Assembly: GCF_000204015.1 (NCBI RefSeq) | Contig: NZ_GL883077.1 | Location: 2,067,954 to 2,124,311 of the forward strand | From: Asticcacaulis biprosthecium C19 | GTDB lineage: Bacteria > Pseudomonadota > Alphaproteobacteria > Caulobacterales > Caulobacteraceae | Direction of reading: 5' to 3' | DNA length: 56,358 nt | Shown here: positions 17,813-26,622 of the stretch, piece after piece | Position numbering within the stretch: position 1 is the stretch's first letter | Layout: every line of letters begins with the position of its first letter | Notes under the pieces: model-generated | The model's database searches: none | Told to the model about the DNA's origin: nothing | What the model saw: the letters and a program-made list of their open reading frames with translations, nothing else | Made by a program: the position numbers and the translations under genes

Positions 17813-19135
17813 ATGAAGATTACGATGATTGGTTCGGGCTATGTCGGCCTGGTTTCGGGCGTCTGCCTGGCCGAATATGGTCACGATATCGTCTGCATGG
17901 ACAAGGATGTCGCCAAGATCGAAGGGCTGCGCGCCGGCAAGATGCCGATCTTCGAGCCGGGCCTGGAAGAAATGGTCCGCGACAACGTCAAGGCCGGCCG
18001 TCTGCGCTTTTCGACCGACATGGCCGACTGCGTACCGGATTGCGAGGTCGTTTTCATCGGTGTCGGCACCCCGACGAACAAGGAAACCGGTCACGCCGAC
18101 CTGAAATATGTCTACGCGGTCGCCGAGGAAATTGCCCGCCACGTCAAGGACTTTACCGTCGTGGTCACCAAATCGACCGTTCCGGTCGGCACGGGTGATG
18201 AAGTCGAACGGATCATTGCCCGCACCAATCCGAAGGCTGACGTTGCGGTTGTCTCCAACCCGGAATTCCTGCGTGAAGGCGCGGCCATCAAGGACTTCAT
18301 GATCCCCAACCGTATCGTGGTCGGTATCGAGGACCAGCGTGCCCGCCCGGTGATGACCGAGGTTTATCGCCCGCTGTTCATCAACCAGGCGCCGCTGATG
18401 ATCACCACGCGCCGTACCTCGGAACTGATCAAGTACGCTGCCAATGCCTTCCTGGCGATGAAGATCACCTATATCAACGAAATGGCCGACCTGTGCGAAG
18501 CCGTTGGCGCCAATGTCCAGGAAGTCGCCCGCGGCATCGGTCTGGATAACCGTATCGGCACCAAGTTCCTGCACGCCGGACCGGGCTATGGCGGGTCGTG
18601 CTTCCCCAAGGACACGCTGGCCCTTGTGAAGACTGCGCAGGAATATCATGCTCCGATCCAGTTGGTCGAAGCGACGGTCGCCGTCAACGAAAGCCGCAAG
18701 GCGAAGATGGCCCACAAGGTCATCAAGGCCGCCGGTGGAACGGTCGCCGGCAAGACGATTGCCGTCCTCGGACTGACCTTCAAGCCTGAGACCGATGACA
18801 TGCGCGACTCGCCGGCCATCGTTATCATCGAGGAACTGGTCAAGGCCGGGGCCACGATCCGTGGCTACGACCCTGAGGGGATGGAAAACGCCCGCCACGT
18901 CCTGCCGCTCATCACCTATTGCGATGGTCCCTACCAGGCCGCCGAGGGCGCTGATGCCGTCGTCATCGTCACCGAATGGAACGAGTTCAGGGCGCTGGAC
19001 CTGAAACGCATCAAAGTCGCGGTCAAGACCCCTCTACTGGTCGACTTGCGCAATATTTACCGCAAGGACGAAGTGGCACGGCATGGTTTCCGCTATATCT
19101 GCGTTGGCCGACCGGGCGAGGAAATTACCGCCTGA
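17813..19135 (+). CDS. ugd: UDP-glucose 6-dehydrogenase
   Basis: 440 residues from the ATG at 17,813, where the GxGYVG NAD-binding loop (GSGYVG, residues 7-12) starts at the right distance from the N-terminus. The catalytic cysteine is C263 in GPGYGGSCFPKDT, and the substrate helix NAFLAMKITYINE is intact. It oxidises UDP-glucose to UDP-glucuronate with two NAD+, supplying uronic acids for surface polysaccharide. An open frame continues upstream to 17,693 but lacks homology and contains the 12-bp palindrome. It probably serves the polysaccharide locus further right. Confidence 0.96.
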   Translation: MKITMIGSGYVGLVSGVCLAEYGHDIVCMDKDVAKIEGLRAGKMPIFEPGLEEMVRDNVKAGRLRFSTDMADCVPDCEVVFIGVGTPTNKETGHADLKYVYAVAEEIARHVKDFTVVVTKSTVPVGTGDEVERIIARTNPKADVAVVSNPEFLREGAAIKDFMIPNRIVVGIEDQRARPVMTEVYRPLFINQAPLMITTRRTSELIKYAANAFLAMKITYINEMADLCEAVGANVQEVARGIGLDNRIGTKFLHAGPGYGGSCFPKDTLALVKTAQEYHAPIQLVEATVAVNESRKAKMAHKVIKAAGGTVAGKTIAVLGLTFKPETDDMRDSPAIVIIEELVKAGATIRGYDPEGMENARHVLPLITYCDGPYQAAEGADAVVIVTEWNEFRALDLKRIKVAVKTPLLVDLRNIYRKDEVARHGFRYICVGRPGEEITA

Positions 19136-19299
19136 GGCATGGCCCTATCCCCAAAAGGTTGAATTATTACAGCGTCGTACAGCGGTATCCGTGATCACAT
19201 TCCATATGGCGTCCTTATTATTTTGACGGCACTTTGAGATGTGTCCCTGCGGGGATTTGCGCATATCCGAAAAAACTCCGCGCGGTTACGGCGCGGGAA

Positions 19300-21228
19300 A
19301 TGATAGTCATGACCACCAAGGATGATGACGACGGTGCATTGGACGGCTACCTGGCTGCCATTGTCGAGTCGTCGGACGACGCCATCATCGGCAAGACCCT
19401 GGACGGGATTGTCACCGCTTGGAACGCGTCCGCCACCCGCCTGTTCGGCTACACGCCAGAAGAGGCCATCGGCCAGCACATTAGCCTCATCATCCCAAAG
19501 GACCGCCTGGACGAGGAATTCGTCATCATCGGCAAGGTCAAGGAAGGGCAAAGGCTTGAACATTTCGAGACCGTCCGCCAGGGACAAAACGGCCGCACGA
19601 TCGACATCTCGCTGACCGTATCGCCAATCAAGGACGCGAAGGGCCGCATCGTTGGGGTCTCCAAGATCGCGCGCGACATTTCCATCGCCAAGCGGGCCGA
19701 ACGCCTGGCCGCGTCCCTGAACGCGATCGTCGATGCGTCGGACGACGCCATCGTTTCCAAGACGCTGGACGGGGTGATCACATCATGGAACCCTTCGGCT
19801 GTGCGTATCTTTGGCTACACGCCGGATGAGGCGATCGGCCAGCATATCGGCCTGATCATCCCGCCCGACCGGATCGACGAAGAATATACCATCTTGGGCA
19901 AGATCGGGGCCGGCCAGAAGGTCGACCATTTCGAAACCCTGCGCCGCCATAAGGACGGAAGTTTTGTCGAACTGGCTGTGACAGTATCGCCTTTGCTGGA
20001 CGGCCGGGGCCGGGTGATGGGCGCCACCAAGGTGGCCCGTCCCATCGCCGAAGCCAAGCAGACCGAGCGCGCCCTGCGCGAAAGCAACCGCCGCAAGGAT
20101 GAGTTTCTGGCCAATATGTCGCATGAACTGCGCACGCCGATGAACGCCGTCATCGGCCTGGCCCATATCCTGGGCATGTCGGAAAACCTGAACCCCAAGG
20201 AACAGCAGTGTGTCGCCATGCTCAAGCAAAGCGGCGACAACCTGCTGGGGCTGATCAACAACCTGCTCGATTTTTCCCGCCTGGAATCCGATGCCCTTGA
20301 GCTTGAAGTGCTCGAATTCAATCCGGCCGACGTCGTCGAAAACTCCATGATCATGATACAGCTCAAGGCCCAGGAAAAGGATTTGCCAATTCGGGTGACC
20401 TATGACCGCAACATCAAGGACCGTTATCTGGGCGATCCGGCGCGGCTGCAGCAGATACTGACCAACCTGCTGGCCAATGCCGTCAAGTTTACCGACGAGG
20501 GCCAGATCGATGTGGCCGTTCGTATTAAGGCCGAACGCTTGAACGATACCGTGCTCGCCTTCGACGTGACCGATACCGGCATCGGAATTGCGGCCGACAA
20601 GGCGGAGATGATCTTCGACACGTTCACCCAGGCCGACGCCTCGATGACGCGGAAATATGGCGGGTCGGGGCTGGGACTGTCGATCTGCCGGGCGCTGGCG
20701 CGGGCCATGAACGGATCTATTTCTGTGGTCAGCCGGCCGGGGATCGGCTCGACCTTTACGGTGGAACTGACCTTTAAGAATGCCTCGCGGCAAAACCTGC
20801 TGACTCCGCGCAGCGAGGCCCCGGAGCGCCAGCACCGCAATGTGCTGGTGGTCGAGGATTACGAGCCCAACACCCTGGTGGCGACAACCATGATCGAGCA
20901 CCTCGGCTACAGTTTCGATGTCGCCCAGAACGGCATGGAGGCGCTGCGCAAGGCCGAGCGCGGGACGTTCGACGTCATCCTGATGGACATCCAGATGCCG
21001 GGCATGGATGGTTTCGAAAGTACGCGGCTGATCCGCGACTACGAGGCCGAGCAACAGATGCAGCCGACCCCGATCGTGGCTATGACGGCCCATGTGCTGG
21101 ATAAAGACAAGAACCTGTGCATTGAGGCCGGGATGAACGACTTCATTCCAAAGCCCTTCGATCCTGGTTTGTTGCGCGATATCCTGGCGCGCTACACCGG
21201 CCGTGAAGGGCAACTGGCACGGGCGTGA
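19300..21228 (+). CDS. Soluble hybrid histidine kinase with two PAS domains and a receiver
   Basis: 642 residues with no membrane span. Two near-duplicate PAS domains (about residues 18-130 and 142-255; each begins with a SDDAI(I/V).KTLDG motif and has WN.SA.R.FGYTP.EAIGQH), HisKA with H275 in the MSHELRTP box, HATPase with N-box NLLANAVKFT, DTGIGI and GGSGLGLS, and a C-terminal receiver (VLVVEDYEPN, phospho-acceptor D563 in LMDIQMPGMDG). A cytoplasmic signal, perhaps redox or a small ligand, is expected. ATGs at 19,300 and 19,309 are both plausible starts; the reading frame continues upstream but without homology. It lies beside a soluble chemoreceptor on the same strand (69 bp), so the two may be co-expressed. 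Confidence 0.92.
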   Translation: MIVMTTKDDDDGALDGYLAAIVESSDDAIIGKTLDGIVTAWNASATRLFGYTPEEAIGQHISLIIPKDRLDEEFVIIGKVKEGQRLEHFETVRQGQNGRTIDISLTVSPIKDAKGRIVGVSKIARDISIAKRAERLAASLNAIVDASDDAIVSKTLDGVITSWNPSAVRIFGYTPDEAIGQHIGLIIPPDRIDEEYTILGKIGAGQKVDHFETLRRHKDGSFVELAVTVSPLLDGRGRVMGATKVARPIAEAKQTERALRESNRRKDEFLANMSHELRTPMNAVIGLAHILGMSENLNPKEQQCVAMLKQSGDNLLGLINNLLDFSRLESDALELEVLEFNPADVVENSMIMIQLKAQEKDLPIRVTYDRNIKDRYLGDPARLQQILTNLLANAVKFTDEGQIDVAVRIKAERLNDTVLAFDVTDTGIGIAADKAEMIFDTFTQADASMTRKYGGSGLGLSICRALARAMNGSISVVSRPGIGSTFTVELTFKNASRQNLLTPRSEAPERQHRNVLVVEDYEPNTLVATTMIEHLGYSFDVAQNGMEALRKAERGTFDVILMDIQMPGMDGFESTRLIRDYEAEQQMQPTPIVAMTAHVLDKDKNLCIEAGMNDFIPKPFDPGLLRDILARYTGREGQLARA

Positions 21229-21297
21229 ATCCGCAATCCTTTACGCGATATTAAGGCCGTCCCAGCAGTCTGGCCAAAACAGACCATGGGGAGACAG

Positions 21298-22743
21298 ATG
21301 AGCGAGCCTGCGCTGCGGATCGACACGCCCGAAACATGCCGGCCCGACCCTGCCGAAATTGTTGCCCGCATTTCCGCGATTGCCGGAACGCTGGGCCTGG
21401 AACTGGTCTCGGTCTCGGGCGCTGTCGACGACGTCATCGCCCGTCATAGTGTCCAGACCGAAGCCTTGACTCGCCTGGCCGGGGCGGCGGCGATCGTCTC
21501 AGACCAGAACGCCCAGATCATGGCGGCGGCACGCGCGGCCGAGGACGTCATCGATCAGTCGGCCGAGGAGAGCCGCCGCCGCGTCCACGACACCACTCAC
21601 GCCATGGAAGCCTGGGTGACCAGCGCCGATAGCGCCGCCACACGCATTAGCGCCCTGTCGCAGTCGATCGATTCCGTCGGCGCCATCGCCAAGTCGATCG
21701 AAACTATCGCCGCCAACACCAACCTTCTGGCGCTGAACGCCACCATCGAAGCGGCGCGGGCAGGGGACGCCGGTCGCGGCTTTGCTGTGGTGGCACAAGA
21801 AGTCAAGGCGCTGTCCAACCAGACTCGCGAAGCCTCTCAGCGCATCCAGAAGACCCTGTCGCACCTGACGGCGGAGATACGCAGCCTGACCGAAAGCAGT
21901 GCCGAAACCCTGGCCATTGCGCGGCGCATGTCTGGCCAGGGCGGCAGCCAAAGAAGCAACGAGTCCGGCAGCGGTGACCGGTCGGCCTCGCTGGCCTCCC
22001 TGGGTGAGGCCTTCGAAAGAGTCCGCGGCACGGTCCATACCGTCACGGAGGGCGCCCAGGCGATACATGCCCGCTCAGAAGACCTGCGCAGCGGCCTGAC
22101 CCACCTGGCCGGTGATGTGAAGGCGCTGGACGGCCTGCTGCTGGACGGCGGCAAGCGGCTGGTTGGTGTCGCCATGAGCGGCGAACAGATCATGCAGGCG
22201 ACCAATGCCGCGGGTGTCCGCAACGGCGACAGTCCTTTTCTGGCCTCCGCGGAAGATGCCGCCGGGCGTATCGGCGGCCTGTTCGAAAAAGCGGTGGCCG
22301 AAGGCGCGATCTCCCTGGCTGACCTGTTCGACGAGACCTATACGCCGATTGCGGGCAGCGATCCCCAACAGTTCATGACGCGGTTTGTCGGCCTGACCGA
22401 CCGGCTGTTGCCGGACATCCAGGAAGCCATACTGGCGTCGGACAACCGCATTGCCTTCTGCGCCGCGGTCGACCGCAAGGGCTTCTTAGCCACCCATAAC
22501 CGCAAGTTCTCGCACGTTCAGCGACCGGGCGAGAGCGAATGGAACACGGCCAACTGTCGCAACCGCCGCCTGTTCAACGACCGGGTGGGCTTGCGCGCCG
22601 GCAGCAACGGCGGCGAACCTCTGGTCCAGGCCTATCGCCGCGCCATGGGCGGCGGGACGTTCGTGATGATGAAAGACATTTCGGCGCCGATCCGCGTCCA
22701 CGGCCGACATTGGGGTGGTTTCCGGATTGGCGTTTTGGCCTGA
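21298..22743 (+). CDS. Soluble methyl-accepting chemotaxis protein with C-terminal sensor region
   Basis: 481 residues from the ATG at 21,298 (GGGGAG five bases upstream). No transmembrane segment. The N-terminal half is a coiled-coil signalling domain with the highly conserved hairpin tip [33 protein letters not shown] at roughly residues 135-170. The C-terminal ~170 residues hold a Cache-like or related ligand domain ([19 protein letters not shown] ... [16 protein letters not shown] ... [19 protein letters not shown]). This layout, signalling domain first and sensor last, is inverted relative to classical receptors. It would interact with CheA/CheW, which are not in the window. Confidence 0.88.
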   Translation: MSEPALRIDTPETCRPDPAEIVARISAIAGTLGLELVSVSGAVDDVIARHSVQTEALTRLAGAAAIVSDQNAQIMAAARAAEDVIDQSAEESRRRVHDTTHAMEAWVTSADSAATRISALSQSIDSVGAIAKSIETIAANTNLLALNATIEAARAGDAGRGFAVVAQEVKALSNQTREASQRIQKTLSHLTAEIRSLTESSAETLAIARRMSGQGGSQRSNESGSGDRSASLASLGEAFERVRGTVHTVTEGAQAIHARSEDLRSGLTHLAGDVKALDGLLLDGGKRLVGVAMSGEQIMQATNAAGVRNGDSPFLASAEDAAGRIGGLFEKAVAEGAISLADLFDETYTPIAGSDPQQFMTRFVGLTDRLLPDIQEAILASDNRIAFCAAVDRKGFLATHNRKFSHVQRPGESEWNTANCRNRRLFNDRVGLRAGSNGGEPLVQAYRRAMGGGTFVMMKDISAPIRVHGRHWGGFRIGVLA

Positions 22744-22747
22744 GCGC

Positions 22748-23815
22748 CTACCGTCCGCCCGTCCCATACGCGTTTTTAAGATCCTTTAGCGGCGCCGTCG
22801 ATGAGCGCAGGACGATGTCATGCTGAAGGATCTGATGCGGCGCCGGATGCGGCCATTCGCCGTTGCCCGACAGGCGCGTAAACAGCAGATCCCCCGCCGC
22901 AGCGCCCAAACGCGCCACGGGCTGGCGCACAGTGGTCAATGACGGCCACAGCATCTCGGCCGTCGGGATATCGTCGAAACCGACGACACTGAGGTCTTCC
23001 GGCAGGGTGAGGTTCAACTCATGTGCCACCTTGATCACCGCCGCCGCCATCTCGTCATTGGAGGCAAACACAGCCGTCGGCCGGTCCGGCCGGTTCAGCA
23101 GACGGTGGGCGCAGGGAATGGCGGCAAAATAGCGGAAGTCGCCATTTTCGACCAGGGTCGGATCGACCTCAACCCCGGCCTCTTCCAGCGCCTGCTCGAA
23201 GCCGGCATAGCGCAATTGGCTGGCGGCATGGTTCGGCAGGCCGCGGATAAAGCCGATGCGGCGATGACCGAAGCTGATCAGGTGTTGGGTCAGTTGATAA
23301 GCAGCGCGCTTCTCGTCGATGCGCACGGACGGGACGGTGCGCGATTCGTGATAGGGCGTGACGCGGACATAGGGGATACCGGCTTCTTCCAGCACGCCCA
23401 GGACGATATCGTTATCCGTCAGAGGCGCGGTCAGGACGGCGCCATCCAGCTTGAGCCGGCGGACCAGGTCGCGGGCACGGCGTTCGACGTCGGGGCTTTG
23501 GTAGTCCAGCTCCTCGATGACCAGGTGATAACCGAAATAACGGCAACGCGACAACAGGCCCAACTGGATGTCGGACGTGTAGGCGCCGCCGGGGTCGCCG
23601 TACAACTGCCCGACGACGTACGACCGTTCCGGATTGAGGGCGCGCATCCCCCGTGCCGAAGTATTGGCTTCGAAACTCAGATCAGCGATGGCGCGGCGGA
23701 CACGGCCACGCATGTCGGCCGAGACGTGCTTTTCGTTATTGATGACGCGCGATACGGTCTTGATGGAGACCCCGGCTTTTTCGGCGACGTCGATGATGGT
23801 GGGTCTGCGGTCCAA
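22748..23815 (-). CDS. LacI family transcriptional regulator
   Basis: 355 residues from the TTG at 23,815, which puts the helix-turn-helix (PTIIDVAEKAGVSIKTVSRVI) at residue 5, as is typical for LacI proteins. An ATG at 23,869 would add 18 residues and overlap the halogenase by 44 bp. The periplasmic-binding-like core contains standard family strands (AVFASNDEMAAAVI, SVVGFDDIPTAEMLWPSLTTV). It starts ten bases past the halogenase stop and is probably co-transcribed. It likely represses the neighbouring glycan genes until a sugar or its derivative binds. Candidate operators are at 25,411-25,424 and 28,427-28,438. Confidence 0.92.
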   Translation of the reverse strand: MDRRPTIIDVAEKAGVSIKTVSRVINNEKHVSADMRGRVRRAIADLSFEANTSARGMRALNPERSYVVGQLYGDPGGAYTSDIQLGLLSRCRYFGYHLVIEELDYQSPDVERRARDLVRRLKLDGAVLTAPLTDNDIVLGVLEEAGIPYVRVTPYHESRTVPSVRIDEKRAAYQLTQHLISFGHRRIGFIRGLPNHAASQLRYAGFEQALEEAGVEVDPTLVENGDFRYFAAIPCAHRLLNRPDRPTAVFASNDEMAAAVIKVAHELNLTLPEDLSVVGFDDIPTAEMLWPSLTTVRQPVARLGAAAGDLLFTRLSGNGEWPHPAPHQILQHDIVLRSSTAPLKDLKNAYGTGGR

Positions 23816-23825
23816 AAGTCTTCTC

Positions 23826-25400
23826 TTAGCGTTTGACGGACATGAAACGTTGGGCGGGTGGTTCGGCATAGCCGTAGCTGTAAACCTGGTCGATCAGGGC
23901 ACGGTGCGTCGGCAGGTCGCGCGCCGCCTGATCACCGATCAAAGCGATCTTGTCGAAGATGGCCTTCGCCTCTGCGACCTTGGGGTGGCTGTCGCGCTGG
24001 GCCGACAGATCCGTCGAGAACCCCATGCCGTACAGGATGTACTGGTAGTTGAAGAAGGCGAAGGTATCGATGTCGTCCAGCACGTCGAAACGCGACGGCA
24101 TACGATATTTCCACATATCCAGAAGTTCGTTCAACTCTTCGGGAATCGTTGCCGGGTCGCAGTTCTCACGCCAGAACGGCTCGTGCCGCTTGCTGACGCA
24201 GTAGTGAAGCTTCAGAAAATTGACGAGCTTTTCGTTGCGCAGCGTCATCAGCCGGTTGAAGACGGCGGCATTGGCATCGATCGGACCGGCGTGCGGGAAG
24301 TACTCCGTCAACATGCCGATGGCGACTTCGATCAGCATGATGCCGGTGGCTTCCAGCGGCTCAAAAAAACCGCCCGACAGGCCGATGGCGACGCAGTTCT
24401 TGATCCACTGCTGTTCGCGGTAGCCCGTGTCGAATTTGATCACCCGAGTCGAGAAGTCTGTCGCGGTCGGACCAACATAGGTGCGCAGAACCTCTTCGGC
24501 GCGTTCGTCGCTGGAATGGTCGGAGCTGTAGACATAGCCGACGCCGCGGCGGACATCGAGCCCGATGTCCCACGTCCAGCCGGCTTCGTGGCCGGTCGAG
24601 ACGGTGTAGCTTTCGATTGGCGCATCCGGCCTGGGGTAGGGCACCTGGCAGGCGATGGCGCGGTCGGTCAGCAGGTGTTTGCGCACCGACTTGTACGGAG
24701 ACCCCAGGGCCTTGCCGATCAGAACGGCGGCAAACCCGGTGCAGTCGATATAGAGATCGGCGTTGAGTTCGCCATGGTCAGCCGTGACAACGCCCGCGAT
24801 GCTGCCGTCTTGCGCCAGTTTCACATCATTGATGCGGCCCTGCAAGTGGGTTACGCCCATCGACACGGCGTGGCGTGACAGCAGCTTGGCGAACTTGCCG
24901 GCGTCGAAATGATAGGCGTAGTTCAGTGCGCCGCCAAAGCGGTTCTCAAACAGGCGTTTGGGGGCGCGCTGGGTCTCCGCGACCTTTTTCTGTAGCGCCA
25001 CGGCCTGAGCGAAAGGCAGGCGCGCAGCCTCGTCCTGGAGCAGCCAGTAGGGCAGGAGGCCCGCGCCTTCGACCGGATAGGGCGGATCGAAAGGGTGGAA
25101 GTACCAGCTGTCTTTCTTTTCCCAGTCGGCGAAACGAATGCCCTGCTTGAAGGTCGCCGTGGCTTCGCGCAGGAAGGTTTCTTCATCCAGCCCCAAGGTC
25201 TGCAAGGTGGTGCGGATGGTGGCGAAACTGCCTTCGCCGACGCCGATGGTGCCGATGTCCGGCGACTCAATCAGGGTGATCTGCGGGCAGGTCAGTTTGC
25301 CATGACCCAGGACACGCGCCAAATAGGCGGCCGTCAGCCAGCCGGCGGTGCCGCCGCCTGCAATCAGGACTTTGCGCGCTGAGGTCATAGGGTGTGGCAT
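23826..25400 (-). CDS. Second flavin-dependent (tryptophan-type) halogenase, motif-variant
   Basis: 524 residues. FAD loop GGGTAGW (15-21), catalytic lysine K85 in ATFKQGI. The halogenase motif reads WTWDIG (275-280) instead of WxWxIP, and the active-site E-S pair is E350-A351 (EPLEATG). The proline and serine positions thus differ from the enzyme at 1519-2997, although lysine and glutamate remain. It may still be active with altered substrate or flavin-hydroperoxide handling. It is followed immediately by a LacI regulator and preceded by a GH16 glucanase, a glycan-locus setting rather than a secondary-metabolite one. The ATG at 25,400 has only a weak ribosome-binding site; an ATG four codons in (25,388) is an alternative. 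Confidence 0.9.
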   Translation of the reverse strand: MPHPMTSARKVLIAGGGTAGWLTAAYLARVLGHGKLTCPQITLIESPDIGTIGVGEGSFATIRTTLQTLGLDEETFLREATATFKQGIRFADWEKKDSWYFHPFDPPYPVEGAGLLPYWLLQDEAARLPFAQAVALQKKVAETQRAPKRLFENRFGGALNYAYHFDAGKFAKLLSRHAVSMGVTHLQGRINDVKLAQDGSIAGVVTADHGELNADLYIDCTGFAAVLIGKALGSPYKSVRKHLLTDRAIACQVPYPRPDAPIESYTVSTGHEAGWTWDIGLDVRRGVGYVYSSDHSSDERAEEVLRTYVGPTATDFSTRVIKFDTGYREQQWIKNCVAIGLSGGFFEPLEATGIMLIEVAIGMLTEYFPHAGPIDANAAVFNRLMTLRNEKLVNFLKLHYCVSKRHEPFWRENCDPATIPEELNELLDMWKYRMPSRFDVLDDIDTFAFFNYQYILYGMGFSTDLSAQRDSHPKVAEAKAIFDKIALIGDQAARDLPTHRALIDQVYSYGYAEPPAQRFMSVKR

Positions 25401-25410
25401 CGGTCTTTTA

Positions 25411-25424
25411 TGTTACCGTTATCA
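25411..25424. promoter_or_regulatory. Candidate LacI-family operator upstream of halogenase 2
   Basis: TGTTACCGTTATCA shows 10 of 14 positions in dyad symmetry around a central CG, the half-site style of LacI-family operators. It lies 11-24 bp upstream of the halogenase start, where repressor binding would block transcription. The LacI gene is in the same unit, so autoregulation is likely if real. Confidence 0.45.
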
Positions 25425-25443
25425 CACACCCTAACACGCTCAA

Positions 25444-25553
25444 GACAGCAGGGCAAGTCGTGGCAAGACAAGAATTGGCGCGAGACAATCTTAATACAAT
25501 ACTGAATATATACAGTTTTTTAACAGCGGTCTCGCGCTTCATGTCCTGTTGTC
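25444..25553. repeat. Nested inverted repeats in the AT-rich halogenase upstream region
   Basis: Outer arms GACAGCAGG (25,444-25,452) and CCTGTTGTC (25,545-25,553) match at 8 of 9. Inner arms GCGCGAGAC (25,478-25,486) and GTCTCGCGC (25,529-25,537) match perfectly. The centre is ACTGAATATATACAGT (25,501-25,516), a 14-of-16 palindrome followed by a run of six T on the plus strand. It lies between the GH16 stop and the halogenase start, both read on the minus strand, so it may be an elaborate terminator/attenuator or a multi-site operator. Confidence 0.45.
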
Positions 25554-25563
25554 AGATCACTTG

Positions 25564-26502
25564 TCAGGGCTTTTGATAGACCCGGACATAGTCTATCTGC
25601 ATGGCATAGGGGAAGGCGGCATCATCGACGCCGCTGACGCCGCCGAAATCGCCGCCCACGGCGACGTTCAGGAGCAGGAACTGCGGCCGGAAGAAGGGCC
25701 ATTCGTTGTAGTTGCTGGTGCCGTCGTTGCGGTAGCTGAAATAGTTGCGGCCGTCGAAGCCCAACAGGACACGGTCGGCGGTCCAGGTCAGCTGATAGGT
25801 ATGCCAGGCAGAGCAGGCGTCAGCGACATTGGAGATGACGCTCTTCTGGTTGTTGAGGACGTGGTAATAGGCCTTGGTGTGGACACTCTGATAGACCTTG
25901 CCCGGGTTCCAGCCGACATATTCCATGATGTCGATTTCACCGTCATCGGGCCAGTTGGTGTAGGGCGCCGCCGGCAGTTGCCAGATGGCCGGCCAGCCGC
26001 CGCGGGCGCACGGTACCAAGGCGCGGACCTCGACATAACCATAGGTGTAGGTCTTTTTCGAAACAACGCGGGCGGAACTGTACTGCTGACCGCCGTAGTC
26101 CGGCATGGTGGTCAGGGCTTCTTTGCGCGCCTCAATCAGCAGCTTGCCGCCTTCGACGCGGGCGTTTTCCAACCGGCTGGCAGAATAGTACTGTTTTTCG
26201 TTATTGTACCAGCCGGCCGAGTTGCGGAAGGTGTCGTAGCCCCACAGTGTCGGATCGGGCAGGCCGTCGGTGCTGAATTCGTCGGCCCAGGCCAGGTTGT
26301 AGCCCACGGGCAGGCCGCCCGCTTCGTCGATCGCGGTGATGCCCGGACCGGACGCGGTGCTGCTGGAGGAGGATGAGGACGACGATCCGCCGCCACCTCC
26401 GCCACCGGAGCTGCCACCGCCTCCACCGCCGCAGGCGGCCAGGCTTGCTAGAGTTACGACGGCGACGGCAGACAGAATTTTCGGGAAGGCGGTAGTGTTC
26501 AC
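25564..26502 (-). CDS. GH16 beta-glucanase lipoprotein
   Basis: 312 residues. A lipoprotein signal (lipobox LAAC, about residues 20-23) is followed by a roughly 25-residue Gly/Ser linker (poly-G then poly-S) and then a GH16 jelly-roll. The catalytic ExDxxE motif is GEIDIMEYVG with both glutamates and the central aspartate, and the cleft strand GGWPAIWQL is present. GH16 enzymes of this type hydrolyse beta-1,3- or mixed beta-1,3/1,4-glucans such as laminarin. It is probably displayed on the outer membrane and feeds oligosaccharides to uptake systems. It sits between the symporter and the second halogenase on the same strand. Confidence 0.94.
   Translation of the reverse strand: MNTTAFPKILSAVAVVTLASLAACGGGGGGSSGGGGGGGSSSSSSSSSTASGPGITAIDEAGGLPVGYNLAWADEFSTDGLPDPTLWGYDTFRNSAGWYNNEKQYYSASRLENARVEGGKLLIEARKEALTTMPDYGGQQYSSARVVSKKTYTYGYVEVRALVPCARGGWPAIWQLPAAPYTNWPDDGEIDIMEYVGWNPGKVYQSVHTKAYYHVLNNQKSVISNVADACSAWHTYQLTWTADRVLLGFDGRNYFSYRNDGTSNYNEWPFFRPQFLLLNVAVGGDFGGVSGVDDAAFPYAMQIDYVRVYQKP
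26350..26440 (-). repeat. Low-complexity Gly/Ser-coding tract
   Basis: GGN-rich then TCN/AGC-rich codons give the poly-glycine and poly-serine linker behind the lipidated cysteine of the GH16 enzyme. It acts as a flexible tether and is prone to length change, but each change in whole codons would be tolerated. Confidence 0.7.
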
Positions 26503-26622
26503 GGGTCTCGCTCCGGCAAAAAAGGGTCGGTTTTTTGTTTCGCAAGACGCCGGTTTCCGGTCGTTGCGGCGACACTATGTGGTTTGTGACGGTTTGGCTA
26601 CGGAAAAATCGTGGCGGGAGAG

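Noticed and set aside
19783-21213. Minus-strand frame of 476 codons opposite the hybrid kinase
   Set aside because: The kinase carries all expected boxes on the plus strand; the antisense frame has none.
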